In this document: positions 1 through 9,099 of the stretch, piece after piece
How positions within the stretch are numbered: the first letter of the stretch is position 1
Layout: the number at the start of each line of letters is the position of its first letter
Assembly (NCBI RefSeq): GCF_000278115.1
Contig: NZ_JH725116.1
Coordinates: 30,517 to 94,516 of the forward strand
DNA length: 64,000 nt
Direction: 5' to 3'
From: Bartonella sp. DB5-6
Lineage (GTDB): Bacteria; Pseudomonadota; Alphaproteobacteria; Rhizobiales; Rhizobiaceae
The notes under the pieces: model-generated
Databases searched by the model: none
What the model saw: only the letters and a program-made list of their open reading frames with translations
Told to the model about the DNA's origin: nothing
Position numbers and translations under genes: made by a program

Positions 1-1037
1 ATTGTGATTTTTGCTTCTTGATCATCTGCTAGTAGTCCATTACCACTGGCGTTCACAACAGTATCTGTCAGATTAATTTGTCCACTGGATTTTGCGTAAG
101 CCGCTGGCTCTGAACCGGTTGTGGACAGAGTTCCTCCTGTCATTGTAATTATCGATTTCGGTTTTTCTGCTTGTATCCCATTTTGAGTAGAGAGAACTGT
201 AACATCATCTTTTAAAACAATATTACTACCGTTCCCAGCATATATTCCAAGATTTTTTCCTTGAAATAAACCTGCTGATACCGTTATTTGGGAACCATTA
301 TCCGCATACAGACCTTTTTGTGCGTTCTCAATGGTTACGTTTTTTAAAGTAACAGTGCTTGCATCTGTCATTACCCCATTTTCTTTGGCATTAATTATTA
401 CATTTTTCAGTTTATTGTTTTCTCTTACACTGTTAACAAAAGAAATGCCACTTTTAAAAGAATTTATGAAACCACCAGCCATATTTAACATAGATCCGCC
501 TGTTATTTGGGCACATAGTCCATTTGTTACGTCAATTGTCACATCATTTAACTCAACGATACTTTGATTACTGACTTTTATGCCAGCGATTTCTTTATCA
601 CTATTCTGCCCTGCGTTAATGGTGCCATTAGTTATTATGACCTTACTACTGTTCTTTATATCAAGACCAATCGTTACACGCTTAATGGTTGTGCCTTCTA
701 GATAAATTTGGCTGCTAGGACCAATCGCTTCTACACCGATTCCATATTCTCTAACATATTTAATTGTTACTGGTTTACCATTTTCATCTATTATTGCTTC
801 GCCATTATCACCTTTAATTGGCACTTCCCATTGAGTTAGAGGACCAATTACTTTTAAATATCTACCATGGATTATACCGGTACTTGTCACCTTAATCTTC
901 TCATAAGTTGCGTTTGTGCTACCTGTTATATCTTCGCCAGCATTAGCTGAAAGTTCGGTAGCATGCGCGTTGAAAGGGACTCTAGAGAGCATCATAATTG
1001 TAGCAAATGTACACGATAGAGGATATTTTTTATACAT
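1..1037 (-). CDS. Autotransporter-type surface protein, N-terminal part (cut by window edge)
   Basis: The frame is open on the minus strand from an ATG at 1037 to the window edge and lacks its C-terminus. A GGAGAAT ribosome site lies just upstream. The first 26 or so residues form a signal peptide: two lysines, a hydrophobic stretch, then an Ala-His-Ala cleavage site. The rest is low-complexity, rich in N, T, G, V and I, with repeated short strands such as 'VTLKNVTIENA', as in the right-handed beta-helix passenger of Bartonella autotransporters. The expected C-terminal beta-barrel would lie outside the window. Role as a secreted or surface-displayed adhesin is inferred from the family; the passenger alone does not identify the gene. 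Confidence 0.72.
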   Translation of the reverse strand, partial: MYKKYPLSCTFATIMMLSRVPFNAHATELSANAGEDITGSTNATYEKIKVTSTGIIHGRYLKVIGPLTQWEVPIKGDNGEAIIDENGKPVTIKYVREYGIGVEAIGPSSQIYLEGTTIKRVTIGLDIKNSSKVIITNGTINAGQNSDKEIAGIKVSNQSIVELNDVTIDVTNGLCAQITGGSMLNMAGGFINSFKSGISFVNSVRENNKLKNVIINAKENGVMTDASTVTLKNVTIENAQKGLYADNGSQITVSAGLFQGKNLGIYAGNGSNIVLKDDVTVLSTQNGIQAEKPKSIITMTGGTLSTTGSEPAAYAKSSGQINLTDTVVNASGNGLLADDQEAKIT

Positions 1038-1537
1038 AATGTATTATTCTCCTTATAACACACACAAGTATCCTACTATAAGAAGTATAATAAATAGATT
1101 ATTATTATAATATACAAATAGATTATTTTTATTTATGTGTAAAGTATAAATAATGATTTATAAAATACCTAATGTTTTTATAATATAAAGTTATTATTAA
1201 ATATTTTTTATAAATCATAACAATTATCTATTTAATATCATTAATTTATATCATTCTGTTATAAAATATTCTATTGATAGTAGATACCATTTAGAAAAAT
1301 CTTAATTAGATTATGATAAGAAAGAATATGAAAGATACTAAAAAGATTTTAGGTGTTGCCATTTCAAAATCAATAAAGGGATAGTTTTTTAAGTAATTCT
1401 TATAAAAAATAAAAAGCTTTAGAAGTGTTTATAAAGTTTTTTGAGAGCTCCTTAAAAAAACTTTAAAAAGTAAATTAATACAAATTTTAGTGTAAAACTA
1501 CAGCATTTACGCCGCTAAGGCAGCTGTCGCCTTTGAT
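1038..1537. other. AT-rich intergenic region between autotransporter and phage remnant
   Basis: About 500 bases of very AT-rich DNA with no convincing gene. It should hold the promoter of the leftward autotransporter gene. Near 1505-1537 the sequence already encodes tape-measure protein in frame with the next ORF but without a start codon (an in-frame TAA lies at 1493-1495), so the prophage remnant begins around 1500. Confidence 0.6.
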
Positions 1538-3400
1538 ATGACGGGGGATCAGATTGGGGAGCGTTTTGCCAAATTGCGCAATGTCTTTAAGCTTAATCAA
1601 GCAGGGATTGAAGATTTAGGTGATGCCATCAATCATCTCTCTAACCACATGGCCGCTAAGGCAAGCGAAGTATCTGACTTTACCAATCGCGCCACCGGTG
1701 CAGCAACTATGTTTAAGTTGACAGCACGCGAAACCGCTGCTTTTGGTACGGCAATGATTTCTGCTGGTATTGTACCTGAGAGTGCAGCGCGTGGTTTTAA
1801 TGCCATGAGTGCCCGCATACAGGCAGGAGGCAAGCATATTGAAGATGCTTTTGCCAATATCGGGCTTTCCCGCCAAAAATTTATGCAAGATCTGGACAAA
1901 GATGCCACCGGCACTTTGGTGCACTTTTTTGATGTTTTAGCCAAATCCGAACAGGGCATGCGTTCCCTGATAGCCATTGCTGGTCGTGATTTTACCGGTG
2001 ATTTTGCCAAATTGGTTGGCAATCCTGAATTGTTAGGGCAAGCTTTAAAATATGTTGAAGACCCAAAAGTCTTTAAAGGCTCGGTAGAGCAAGAAGCAGA
2101 CAAACAAGCAACCGGTGCTATCAGGCAGTTTGAACTTTTGCAAAACCGCATCATAGCTTTGGGAATTACCATTGGTGAAGTCTTATTGCCCCCTGTCAAC
2201 AGTTTGATGGAAAGTGTTGGTGGGTTTATCAATGTTCTTATGGCATGGGCCAATGCGCATCCAGCTTTAACAAGCGCCATTATCAAAACCATTGCTTCTC
2301 TGATGGCTTTTAATATTGCTCTGCGGGTGTTGCGCTTTACCCTTGCTGGTACACGGCTTGGGCTTCTTCAATTGGTAGGCCCTTTTATCAAGCTTGGTGG
2401 TGTGAGCGGCAATCTTAAAACAAGCTGGGGCACGCTTATCGCTTCAGGGCGCTCGTTGGGAATAATGACGGCAAGTCTTGGTGGCAGTTTTGCACGGTTA
2501 TTGCGACCGATGACTCTCTTAGTGGCTGCGTTTCGGGGGATTATGGTCTCAAGCAGTGCATTCGCCGCTTCTTTTGCTTGGGTAGGGACAGCGATAGAAG
2601 TGGTTGGGGTTGGCATTGCCTCTGTTGTTGGTACTGTTTTTACCCCCATAGGGGCTCTGATTACCACTGTTGTGGCTGTCATCCTTGCTGCTGGTTTTGC
2701 TTTGTGGAAATATTGGGATCGTTTCTCTTCTTTTGTTAAAGGCTTTGCACGGGGAATAGCACACGCTCTTGGGCGTGCCTTTGAAGCCGTCATGCGCTTT
2801 TTTGGTGCTGATACCGCAACCATCACCAAATGGAAAAACGCCATTACTGCTGCTTTTGACTTTTCTGAACATTGGCAAAAGTTCAAACAGGGTCTTGGCG
2901 CTGTTTCTCAAGGGTTTGGCAATGTGTGGGAGGGTTTTAAGCACAGTATCACTAAATTTTGGGGCTGGTTGGGAAGTTTTTTTGCCCAAGAAAAACTTTC
3001 TGATGATGCCAAAGCCGGTATGGAACAAGCAGGGGAGGACTTGGCCAATTGGATTGTCGATGGCTTTATGGCACCCATCACAAAGTTGAGTGATTTTTTT
3101 AAATCTTTGCCAAGCCGCATCAGAGAATGGATTGGCAGCGTTGATTTATCCGATCTGTTTCATTTACCCAGTTGGCTTGGGGGCAAAACAGCCATTCAAC
3201 CCATAGCACAATTTGCGGGTGCTGGTCATGCAAATCCATCTGGTCCAGAGCAAAGAGAGAAAGACCGCTCTCCCACCACCCACAATCAAAATGTCACAGT
3301 GCATATCAATGGTGCCCGTGATCCCGTTGCTACCGGTCGTGCGGTAAGTCACGCTTTGCAACGTGCACGCGCCAATGCCCTACATGGGGGAACAGAATGA
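1538..3400 (+). pseudogene. Phage tail tape measure protein (P2 gpT type), 5'-truncated
   Basis: A 620-residue ORF with long hydrophobic segments (about residues 200-280 and 330-410), alpha-helical stretches and a C-terminal region containing 'HNQNVTVHINGARDP', typical of tape measure proteins that set tail length and sit inside the tail tube. Its position directly before gpU, gpX and gpD homologues fits P2-like tail order. Homology to a second copy at 41.9 kb continues upstream of the ATG through about 11 codons before an in-frame stop, so the original N-terminus is lost and the ATG at 1538 is internal. It belongs to a decayed P2-like prophage and is probably non-functional. Confidence 0.8.
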
Positions 3401-3447
3401 GAGCGGGGAGTGAATAATGGCAGAAACAGAATGAGGGGAGGGAGCCT

Positions 3448-3879
3448 ATGAGAGATCCTTTGATGATGTTAGGTCCGCATCAATTTTATGTGGACTGGCT
3501 GAATTTCCAATCCTTTGAAGAAGAGTTTTCTGCCTCATGGGTTCCTATGGAGCGTTTTGGCAAGGCACCCAGTTTGCAATTTACCGGCTATGGCAATGAC
3601 CCCAAAACCATTCATGGCGTGTTGTTTCCAGAAGAATTTGGTGATCGTATAGCCATTGATGCCATAAGCAGAACCATTCGTGCCGCAAAGCCGGTTCAGA
3701 TGCTGCGTTGGATCAATGATACGACCTATAGTGCCATTCTCCATGGCCCCGTGGTGATCACCAGCATCAGTCAAGATCACGACTTTATCGCCCGCTCTGG
3801 TCAATCCCAGCGCATTCGCTATTCCATCAGTCTTTTGCCTTTTTTTAATGGGGGAAAACCGCAAGGATATATGCAATGA
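3448..3879 (+). CDS. Phage tail protein, P2 gpU-like
   Basis: 143 residues beginning 'MRDPLMMLGPHQF', with a strong GAGGGGAGGG ribosome site just upstream. Length, the early 'LG.~~F' strand pattern and the place between tape measure and gpX match the P2 gpU family, which caps or completes the contractile tail tube. It overlaps the next gene by 4 bases (ATGA), showing translational coupling. The ORF is intact although the tape measure next to it is truncated. A tiny leftover reading frame (ATG at 3417, five codons) sits just before it. Confidence 0.78.
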   Translation: MRDPLMMLGPHQFYVDWLNFQSFEEEFSASWVPMERFGKAPSLQFTGYGNDPKTIHGVLFPEEFGDRIAIDAISRTIRAAKPVQMLRWINDTTYSAILHGPVVITSISQDHDFIARSGQSQRIRYSISLLPFFNGGKPQGYMQ

Positions 3880-4130
3880 AGATACCAGAAAAGCGCGTTG
3901 TTGTAGAGCTAGAGGATATGAGCTTAGACCTGATCTGCTTTCAACATGCCATGGCTGTGTTAGGGGAGCACATCCAAGTTGGAGCTGTAAGCGGCTACTT
4001 AGAATCTACCTTGGAAGCCAATCCAGAGATTGCTAAATATGGTGCTCTTTTGCCGCGGGGCTTAACCGTTCTCTTGCCTGAATTTGCACTTCACAATCCC
4101 CAAAGCATGGTGAAGCGGCTATGGGATTAA
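3876..4130 (+). CDS. Phage tail protein X (P2 gpX-like)
   Basis: 84 residues, close to the usual size of P2 gpX, a small LysM-like tail assembly protein. The C-terminal part 'YGALLPRGLTVLLPE' matches the conserved end of the family. It starts in a 4-base ATGA overlap with gpU and its stop codon overlaps the beginning of the gpD gene, so U-X-D form one coupled block as in P2-like phages. Confidence 0.8.
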   Translation: MKIPEKRVVVELEDMSLDLICFQHAMAVLGEHIQVGAVSGYLESTLEANPEIAKYGALLPRGLTVLLPEFALHNPQSMVKRLWD

Positions 4131-5119
4131 TGCGCACACACCCTTTTATTGTGGTCAAAGTGGGAGACAAACCTGTTCATGAGGTTTTTTACCAGCGTCT
4201 TTTAACGGCAACCATCACAGATCATGCCGGCAATGAAGCTGATAGCTTTGAAGCAGAGTTTGACGATAGTGGCAATGATTTAGAGGTTCCGCAAAGCAAC
4301 AGTGCACTGCAAGTGATCTTTGGCTATGAGAACAGCATCAGTGCTTCTATGGGGCGTTTTGTTGTCGAATCGGTGATCAGTTCCGGTGGCAGTGAGGGAG
4401 AGATATTGCGCCTTTGTGGCAAAAGCGCTTCGATGCGTAAAGAACTCAAAGAACAAACAAGCGAACATTTTGACCACAAAACTGTTGGCGAGATTGTTGA
4501 GACACTCGCCAAACGCCATGGCTATCAAGCAAAGATTAGTCCTCAGTTCACTCAACAAACTTTGCCTTATGTGATTCGTACAGATCAATCGGCTGTTGAT
4601 TTTTTAACCCGCCTTGCTGACCGCATGCAGGCGCGGTTTTTAATCAAGGATAATAAGTTTTTATTTTTAAGCGGAGAGAATTTACCAGCCCTCGACATCC
4701 ATAAACATGACTGTTCCAGCTGGGAATTTACCCTTGAGCCGCGCACGCAATATGGCAGCATTGAAGCTTTTTATTTTGACCGCTCCCAAGGGCAGCAATG
4801 CCAAGTAAAACATCAGACAGGTTTTAGCGGTCCCATGCACCGCTTGCGCAATTGCTACACCTGTGAGGAAGAAGCTCTGGCTGCTGCTGCCTCAGAATCA
4901 GACCGATTATGCCGTGCTGTAGGCAGTGGTTCTTTGTCCCTTGCGGGGCGTCCAGAAATCATGGCCGACCAACCTCTTTTATTGCAAGGGTTTCGTGGCG
5001 AAATCAATGGTTCATGGAAAGCCGCAACCGTTACCCACCGCTATGACAAGCAAAGCGGTTACACAACAGAAATCACCCTCGAAGCTCCAAACAAGGGAAA
5101 ACAAAGCAACAAAGAATAG
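4130..5119 (+). CDS. Phage late control D protein (P2 gpD-like tail protein)
   Basis: About 329 residues starting 'MRTHPFIVVKVGDKPV'. An in-frame ATG at 4121 is an alternative start. The protein follows the gpD/VgrG-like fold expected of the P2 tail hub: early beta-rich domain, a region with 'ESVISSGGSEGEILRLCGKSA', and the central 'DQSAVDFLTRLADRMQARFLI'. In P2, gpD is a baseplate/tail protein despite its historical name. It is the last gene of the tail remnant; nothing phage-like follows directly. The gene is intact, but with no complete P2-like virion set in the window it is likely a relic. Confidence 0.8.
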   Translation: MRTHPFIVVKVGDKPVHEVFYQRLLTATITDHAGNEADSFEAEFDDSGNDLEVPQSNSALQVIFGYENSISASMGRFVVESVISSGGSEGEILRLCGKSASMRKELKEQTSEHFDHKTVGEIVETLAKRHGYQAKISPQFTQQTLPYVIRTDQSAVDFLTRLADRMQARFLIKDNKFLFLSGENLPALDIHKHDCSSWEFTLEPRTQYGSIEAFYFDRSQGQQCQVKHQTGFSGPMHRLRNCYTCEEEALAAAASESDRLCRAVGSGSLSLAGRPEIMADQPLLLQGFRGEINGSWKAATVTHRYDKQSGYTTEITLEAPNKGKQSNKE

Positions 5120-5507
5120 AAGCTGGGCTGGTTGCTCAGCCAACGGGAGTAGTTTTGCGAACACCCCGTCCGATGCAAGATAACACAACATCGCAGCCAC
5201 TTCTTATCACTTAAAGCAATGAGAAGATGGCTAATATAGATGAAAGAGTGTTAAAAAAGTATGGATACACTTTGTAAAGAAACATTAAAATCTGTTGATC
5301 CTATAGAATCAGCTACTGCTTATATTGGTAGCAAAATCAAGTTGGCGAAAACGATGTAGTAGCGGTTTCGATATTTTAACATATAGTAATAAGAGAGTAA
5401 AAACATATAAACAGAGCCCACTGCAAACGGAAGCATCACAAACTCTTGTTGAGATATTCTCTAATATAGGTATAGCATGTTAGGCAATCGCAAATCATGG
5501 AGAATTT
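5120..5507. other. Intergenic region between tail remnant and VOC gene
   Basis: Nearly 390 bases with no supported gene. A short GC-containing hairpin (GGCTG / CAGCC near 5125-5142) lies just after the gpD stop and could act as a weak terminator. Small stop-rich reading frames are present, and nothing recognisable was seen in them. Confidence 0.5.
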
Positions 5508-5897
5508 ATGAGTAATATTCCTACTTATCCTGTTACCCCAAACCTGCAGTTGGTATACGTATCAAATGTGGAGCATTCTACTGCTTTTTACAAATTCATC
5601 TTCAAGAAAGATCCTGTATTCATCTCACCACGCTATGTTGCATTTGCTTCTTCGGGTGATGCACTCTTTGCTATCTGGTCTGGGGGGGATGCACCTGAGG
5701 AAAATGTGCCTCGTTTTTCAGAAGTCGGCATTATGTTGCCTAAGGGAGAGGACGTAGATAAGCTATATGCGGAATGGCAAGAGCAAACCACCATTGAGAT
5801 AAATGTCTTGAAGGAACCGTATACTGACATATTTGGACGTACCTTCCTAATTAAAGATCCCGACGGTCATATTATTCGTGTTTGTCCACTAGATTAA
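5508..5897 (+). CDS. VOC (glyoxalase/bleomycin-resistance) family protein
   Basis: 129 residues with the paired beta-alpha-beta-beta-beta pattern of vicinal-oxygen-chelate proteins: 'LQLVYVSNVEHSTAFYKFIF' at the start and 'DIFGRTFLIKDPDGHIIRV' at the end, the latter being the classic VOC C-terminal strand pair. It starts at an ATG preceded by GGAGAATTT. Members include glyoxalase-like enzymes and metabolite-binding resistance proteins; the substrate cannot be deduced. It is an intact ORF sitting alone between phage remnants, so it is either a host gene stranded there or phage-carried cargo. Confidence 0.82.
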   Translation: MSNIPTYPVTPNLQLVYVSNVEHSTAFYKFIFKKDPVFISPRYVAFASSGDALFAIWSGGDAPEENVPRFSEVGIMLPKGEDVDKLYAEWQEQTTIEINVLKEPYTDIFGRTFLIKDPDGHIIRVCPLD

Positions 5898-6120
5898 AAG
5901 TCTTAGACCCGATCTTTAATTGCCTGAATTATAATAATTGTCTGTTTCCAAAATCTATAAACTATGCACGCTAGAGGCTTACTTGCGGCGCGTGGCTTAT
6001 CTGTTCGGTACTGTTCCATTACTTTCAGTCCTACAACCTACCTGTTCTCACAGGCTGTCTAATTGGCTTGGGGATCGGGCGGCGTTATTGCATGGACAGT
6101 GATCAGTACCTGTATCAAAA

Positions 6121-6837
6121 TTATTGAAGGCATTCTTCATCGCACTTATGCTGAGCCTTTTGTTGGAATGGGGGGAATATTCTTTAGGCGAAAATTGATT
6201 CCCTTATACGAAGTCACCAATGATCGCTCAGGTGATGTAGTGAATTTTTTCAGGTGTTGCAACGCCATTGTCACCCTTTTATGGAGCTGTTGGAGTTCCA
6301 GATAAGCAGCCGTGAAGCGTTTCAATGTTTTCGCTCTATAAGATCCAAACACCCTGACGGATTTAGAGCGGGCTTTGCGGTTTTTATATCTGCAGCGGTT
6401 GAGTTTTTCTGGTCAGGTGGCAAAGCGGATATTTGGAGTTGATCCACATCGTGGTGCATGGGTTTGACTCTTTCAAACTTAAAGCCTTATTAAAGCTTAT
6501 TTACCGGCGCTTGGCAGGTGTGACCATTGAATATTTAGATTGGTTTGACTTTATCAAGCGCTATGACCGGACAAATACCTTGTTTTACCTTGACCCGCCT
6601 TACTTTGGCGTTGAGGATTACTGTGGAAAGGATTTGTTTAAGCGGGAGGATTATCAGACGATGTCCACACTGCTTGTGCAATTAAAGGGACAGTTTCTTC
6701 TGTTTCTCAATGATGTGCCTGAGATCCGAAAAACCTTTAGCCAATTTAATATAAAAGAGGTGAATATATCTTATACATGCGGTTCAAAGAATCAACCTCC
6801 GGCTCAAAAGCTCATCATCTCAAATTGCGATTTTTAA
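6121..6837 (+). pseudogene. DNA adenine methylase (Dam/D12 class), frameshifted
   Basis: Pieces of one D12-class N6-adenine methyltransferase lie in successive frames: 'HRTYAEPFVGMGG' (SAM-binding motif I, about 6140-6175), 'EVTNDRSGDVVNFFR', then in another frame 'LQRHCHPFMELLEFQISSREAF', then 'VDPHRGAW' in a third, and finally 'NTLFYLDPPYFGVEDY' (catalytic DPPY motif near 6590). At least three frameshifts separate them. The N-terminal FxWxGGK segment is missing here, and a matching segment appears inside the endolysin pseudogene at 44.5 kb. Phage methylases of this kind modify phage DNA at adenines. This copy is dead. Confidence 0.85.
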
Positions 6838-7006
6838 GAAAGGAGAAAAATATGGATTAAAGGAGCTTTAAATGACCTTTGAAAGGTCTTTGAAGATCCT
6901 TTGAGAACACCTTTAAAACTCTTTGAGAAAAAATAAATTGGTACAAAACCTAGTGGCAAAATATACAAAACCCGCTGGCAAGCTACACTTAAAAAAGATT
7001 ATATAG
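6838..7006. other. Non-coding stretch before attL
   Basis: AT-rich stretch with short imperfect repeats of 'CCTTTGA', including the 15-bp palindrome GACCTTTGAAAGGTC near 6878-6892. Its arrangement (TTTGAGA, AC-rich tract, AAATTGGTACAAA) loosely resembles 1440-1490 just before the tape measure remnant, suggesting shared phage-derived flanks. Confidence 0.35.
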
Positions 7007-7055
7007 AATCAACAAGTTATAGCACAACAAAAGTGCTGTGGCGGAGGGGGTGGGA
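7007..7055. repeat. attL of the 34.7-kb prophage (copy of tRNA-Ser 3' end)
   Basis: These 49 bases repeat at 41627-41675 with a single mismatch (G at 7033, A at 41653). The right copy includes the 3' end of tRNA-Ser(UGA) with its CCA; the left copy diverges immediately after that tRNA segment. The integrase gene begins about 90 bases inside. This is the expected layout of a prophage that inserted in a tRNA 3' end and rebuilt the tRNA on the other side. A related 14-base motif AATCAATAAGTTAT at 7073-7086 may be an integrase arm site. Confidence 0.9.
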
Positions 7056-7143
7056 GCGTTATATTTATATAAAATCAATAAGTTATATAAAAGTTCGGGA
7101 GTTTTGATTCCGGTGATTCTTTTAACTTATTTTATGTCTATCC

Positions 7144-8181
7144 CTAACTTTTTTGAAGTTTTTTGATTGCTTCTATTGCAAGTCGTTTTCTATCGGCTGT
7201 TTTGGTATAAAGGGATGCCATTTTATCTTCTGTCCAGCCAAAAAGCGCTTTCATTTGCGAAACTGTCGCACCAGCATTGGCAGCACGTGTTGCTGCTAAT
7301 TTTCGCAATCCGTGCGCTGATTTTTTAATACCCGCCGCATTACACGCTTCACGAAAAAGGTTGCCAAAGCTTTCTTTGACAAGCTTATTTCCACCTTTAC
7401 CACAAATGAATGTTTCATTACCTATGGGACCAATTTTAAGGGTTTCCTCTAGTTCTGGTAAAATAGGAAGAAAAACATCTGTTTTAAATTGGCTCTTTTC
7501 TGTTTTGAGATAAATGATATTATCTTTGACATCTTTCCAGCCTATACGAACGGCGTCACCACGGCGCAAGCCGGTATAAAGAAGAACATCAATCCAGACG
7601 CGTTCATGTGTACCATGTGACCAACGGTGATAATATTTGTCTATGTCCTCTTCTAGCCATGGCAGCAATCCCTCACTGTTTAAAGATTTTGGTGCTTTTA
7701 TATTAAAGGCAGGATTTCTATTTAAAAGATCATTATCAACTGCCCAATTGAAAAGACCGTTTAAAGAGGTCAAAAAATGTCTTGCTGCTGCGGGAGTCTC
7801 TCGTCTTCTGTCTACGGCGTCAAGGATATGGTGTCTTTCTATGCTTTTATATGCACGATTACCGATATGTTTAGAAACATTATTCAGAATTCGATATTTA
7901 ACTTTTTTAGTAGATTCTGATTGATTATGCCATTGCATGCTTTGTAAATACTGATGCAACAACCAATCGAAAGACCCTTCTGTGAGTCTGGTACGCCTCT
8001 TTGTTTTGGAGGAGCCATTTTGCGCTTGTTTAATAGCCAGCGTATAATTGTCAACAAACTCTTGCGTTCCATAGGTTCCTTCAATCCGAAACCGTGGTCC
8101 ATGACCAATACGTACATACCATATAACTTTACCATGGCGTGTACGTTCACGAACAAGATGCGGTGGACGGCGTTTTGGCAT
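7144..8181 (-). CDS. int: Phage integrase (tyrosine recombinase)
   Basis: 345 residues. The C-terminal catalytic domain shows the tyrosine recombinase residues: Arg in 'TGLRRGD' (R206), 'HGLRKLAA' (H290, R293) and the nucleophile in 'MASLYTKTAD' (Y325). The N-terminal half (about 70-165) is the SAM-like core-binding domain. It cuts and joins DNA at attP and the tRNA-Ser 3' end. Its stop codon lies about 90 bases from attL, and it is transcribed towards attL, as usual for tRNA-targeting phages. The small 82-residue ORF lies immediately upstream (2-base gap), suggesting co-transcription. Confidence 0.95.
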   Translation of the reverse strand: MPKRRPPHLVRERTRHGKVIWYVRIGHGPRFRIEGTYGTQEFVDNYTLAIKQAQNGSSKTKRRTRLTEGSFDWLLHQYLQSMQWHNQSESTKKVKYRILNNVSKHIGNRAYKSIERHHILDAVDRRRETPAAARHFLTSLNGLFNWAVDNDLLNRNPAFNIKAPKSLNSEGLLPWLEEDIDKYYHRWSHGTHERVWIDVLLYTGLRRGDAVRIGWKDVKDNIIYLKTEKSQFKTDVFLPILPELEETLKIGPIGNETFICGKGGNKLVKESFGNLFREACNAAGIKKSAHGLRKLAATRAANAGATVSQMKALFGWTEDKMASLYTKTADRKRLAIEAIKKLQKS

Positions 8182-8183
8182 GG

Positions 8184-8432
8184 CTAAAACTTTATACCGT
8201 CGACAGAGGGGCAGCTTTTGCTGGTCTCGTAGTCTTCTTGTTCATTTTCAAGCGGTGGAAAATCGTCAATGCTATAAGTATTATCTGTCGTTGTTGGTGT
8301 TATGATTTTATTGATATGAATCAATAATTCCCCTGTAGGTTTGATTTCTATTAATTCGCATCCTTGTTTTTTAGCTTCTCTTAAAGCACGAGCAATAGCT
8401 GGCTGCGTGATAGTAGGTGGGCGGTGTGGCAT
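8184..8432 (-). CDS. Small phage protein upstream of integrase (possible excisionase-like partner)
   Basis: 82 residues beginning 'MPHRPPTITQPAIARALREA', with a short helical N-terminus and strand 'LIEIKPTGELLIHI', then an acidic, disordered tail. A GAAGGGGAAT ribosome site precedes the ATG. It is 2 bases from the integrase start, so both probably share one mRNA. Small proteins of this type often accompany rhizobial integrases; a role as directionality factor is only a positional guess. A conserved inverted-repeat leader element lies 27-45 bases upstream. Confidence 0.7.
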   Translation of the reverse strand: MPHRPPTITQPAIARALREAKKQGCELIEIKPTGELLIHINKIITPTTTDNTYSIDDFPPLENEQEDYETSKSCPSVDGIKF

Positions 8433-8458
8433 GTTTATTCCCCTTCATTTTAGATGTA

Positions 8459-8477
8459 ATTCACCCGTGGCGTGAAT
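8459..8477. promoter_or_regulatory. Shared leader element, copy 1 (ATTCACCCGTGGCGTGAAT)
   Basis: A 19-base element with outer arms ATTCAC / GTGAAT, 27-45 bases upstream of the ATG of the 82-residue ORF. Related copies precede the large repeat-protein gene (9973-9988) and the ERF gene (11465-11480), each 25-45 bases from the start and followed on the far side by 'TTAAAAGTT'. It could be an operator or an mRNA stem-loop. Confidence 0.5.
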
Positions 8478-8518
8478 CGCGCTGGTGTTAAAAGTTGGTT
8501 TTTCGGTGTTAGAAACGG

Positions 8519-8537
8519 CTTATAGAGATACTATAAG
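8519..8537 (-). repeat. Conserved 3' hairpin after repeat-protein gene (copy 1)
   Basis: CTTATAGAGATACTATAAG is a perfect 7-bp stem with a 5-base loop, lying about 20 bases after the stop codon of the 8557-9099 gene. The same 19 bases occur at 11522-11540 after the 11559-11966 gene. No long T run follows, so it is not a standard terminator; it may stabilise the mRNA end. Confidence 0.6.
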
Positions 8538-8556
8538 ACTAGTCGTTCGTATTTTT

Positions 8557-9099
8557 TCATCTGGTCTTTTCTCCAGTTGAGATGACCTTATCTCCGCCAA
8601 TCCATTCGTCCGAACATACATCTGCATTACCGTAAATTTTTACATTACCGTAAATGTGCGCATCATCGGAAACTTGTGCATTACCGTAAACTTGTGCCTT
8701 ATCGTAAACGCGTGCACTACCGTAAACTTGTGCTTCTGCGTAAATTTGTGCATTATCAAAAATTTCAGGTTCACCGCAAATATATGCATCACCGTAAACT
8801 TCTGCATGACCGTAAATACGTGGTTCATTGAAAACTTCTGCATGTCCATAAATATGAGAATTACCGTAAACCTCGGCATAACCGTAAACTTGTGCATTTT
8901 CGTAAACCTTAGCATCATCATAAACACAAGCATAACCGCCAATCCAGCAATTACCATGATGCGATAGGTTGTCTTCTTTTTCGATATAGCCTCCTAAATC
9001 ACCTTTTTTTACTTTTCCAAAATCTCTTAATGCACGAATGCGGTGGAGAGTTTTGCCATAAACCTCTGTTGTTTCATCAGTAAGTTCGTATTTTTTCAT
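8557..9099 (-). CDS. Hexapeptide-repeat (left-handed beta-helix-like) phage protein, paralogue A
   Basis: 180 residues. The conserved N-terminal module (about 1-55) contains 'LHRIRALRDFG' and 'GDLGGYIE', then 'GNCWIGG'. After it, residues 60-165 are a chain of six-residue units such as VYGNAQ / VYGYAE / VYGNSH, the periodicity of a left-handed parallel beta-helix as in hexapeptide acyltransferases and E. coli YdcK. No catalytic residues could be assigned. It starts in a 4-base ATGA overlap with the end of paralogue B, and the coding sequence GGAGAAAAG at the end of B doubles as its ribosome site. The C-terminus 'STGEKTR' is shared across paralogues. Function unknown. Confidence 0.8.
   Translation of the reverse strand: MKKYELTDETTEVYGKTLHRIRALRDFGKVKKGDLGGYIEKEDNLSHHGNCWIGGYACVYDDAKVYENAQVYGYAEVYGNSHIYGHAEVFNEPRIYGHAEVYGDAYICGEPEIFDNAQIYAEAQVYGSARVYDKAQVYGNAQVSDDAHIYGNVKIYGNADVCSDEWIGGDKVISTGEKTR

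Noticed and set aside
331-567. Plus-strand ORFs within 1-1110
   Set aside because: They are antisense to the open autotransporter frame, which has a signal peptide and a ribosome site.
1538-5119. Gene transfer agent cluster
   Set aside because: The genes are P2-like T-U-X-D tail genes with a truncated tape measure, not the GTA head-tail set.
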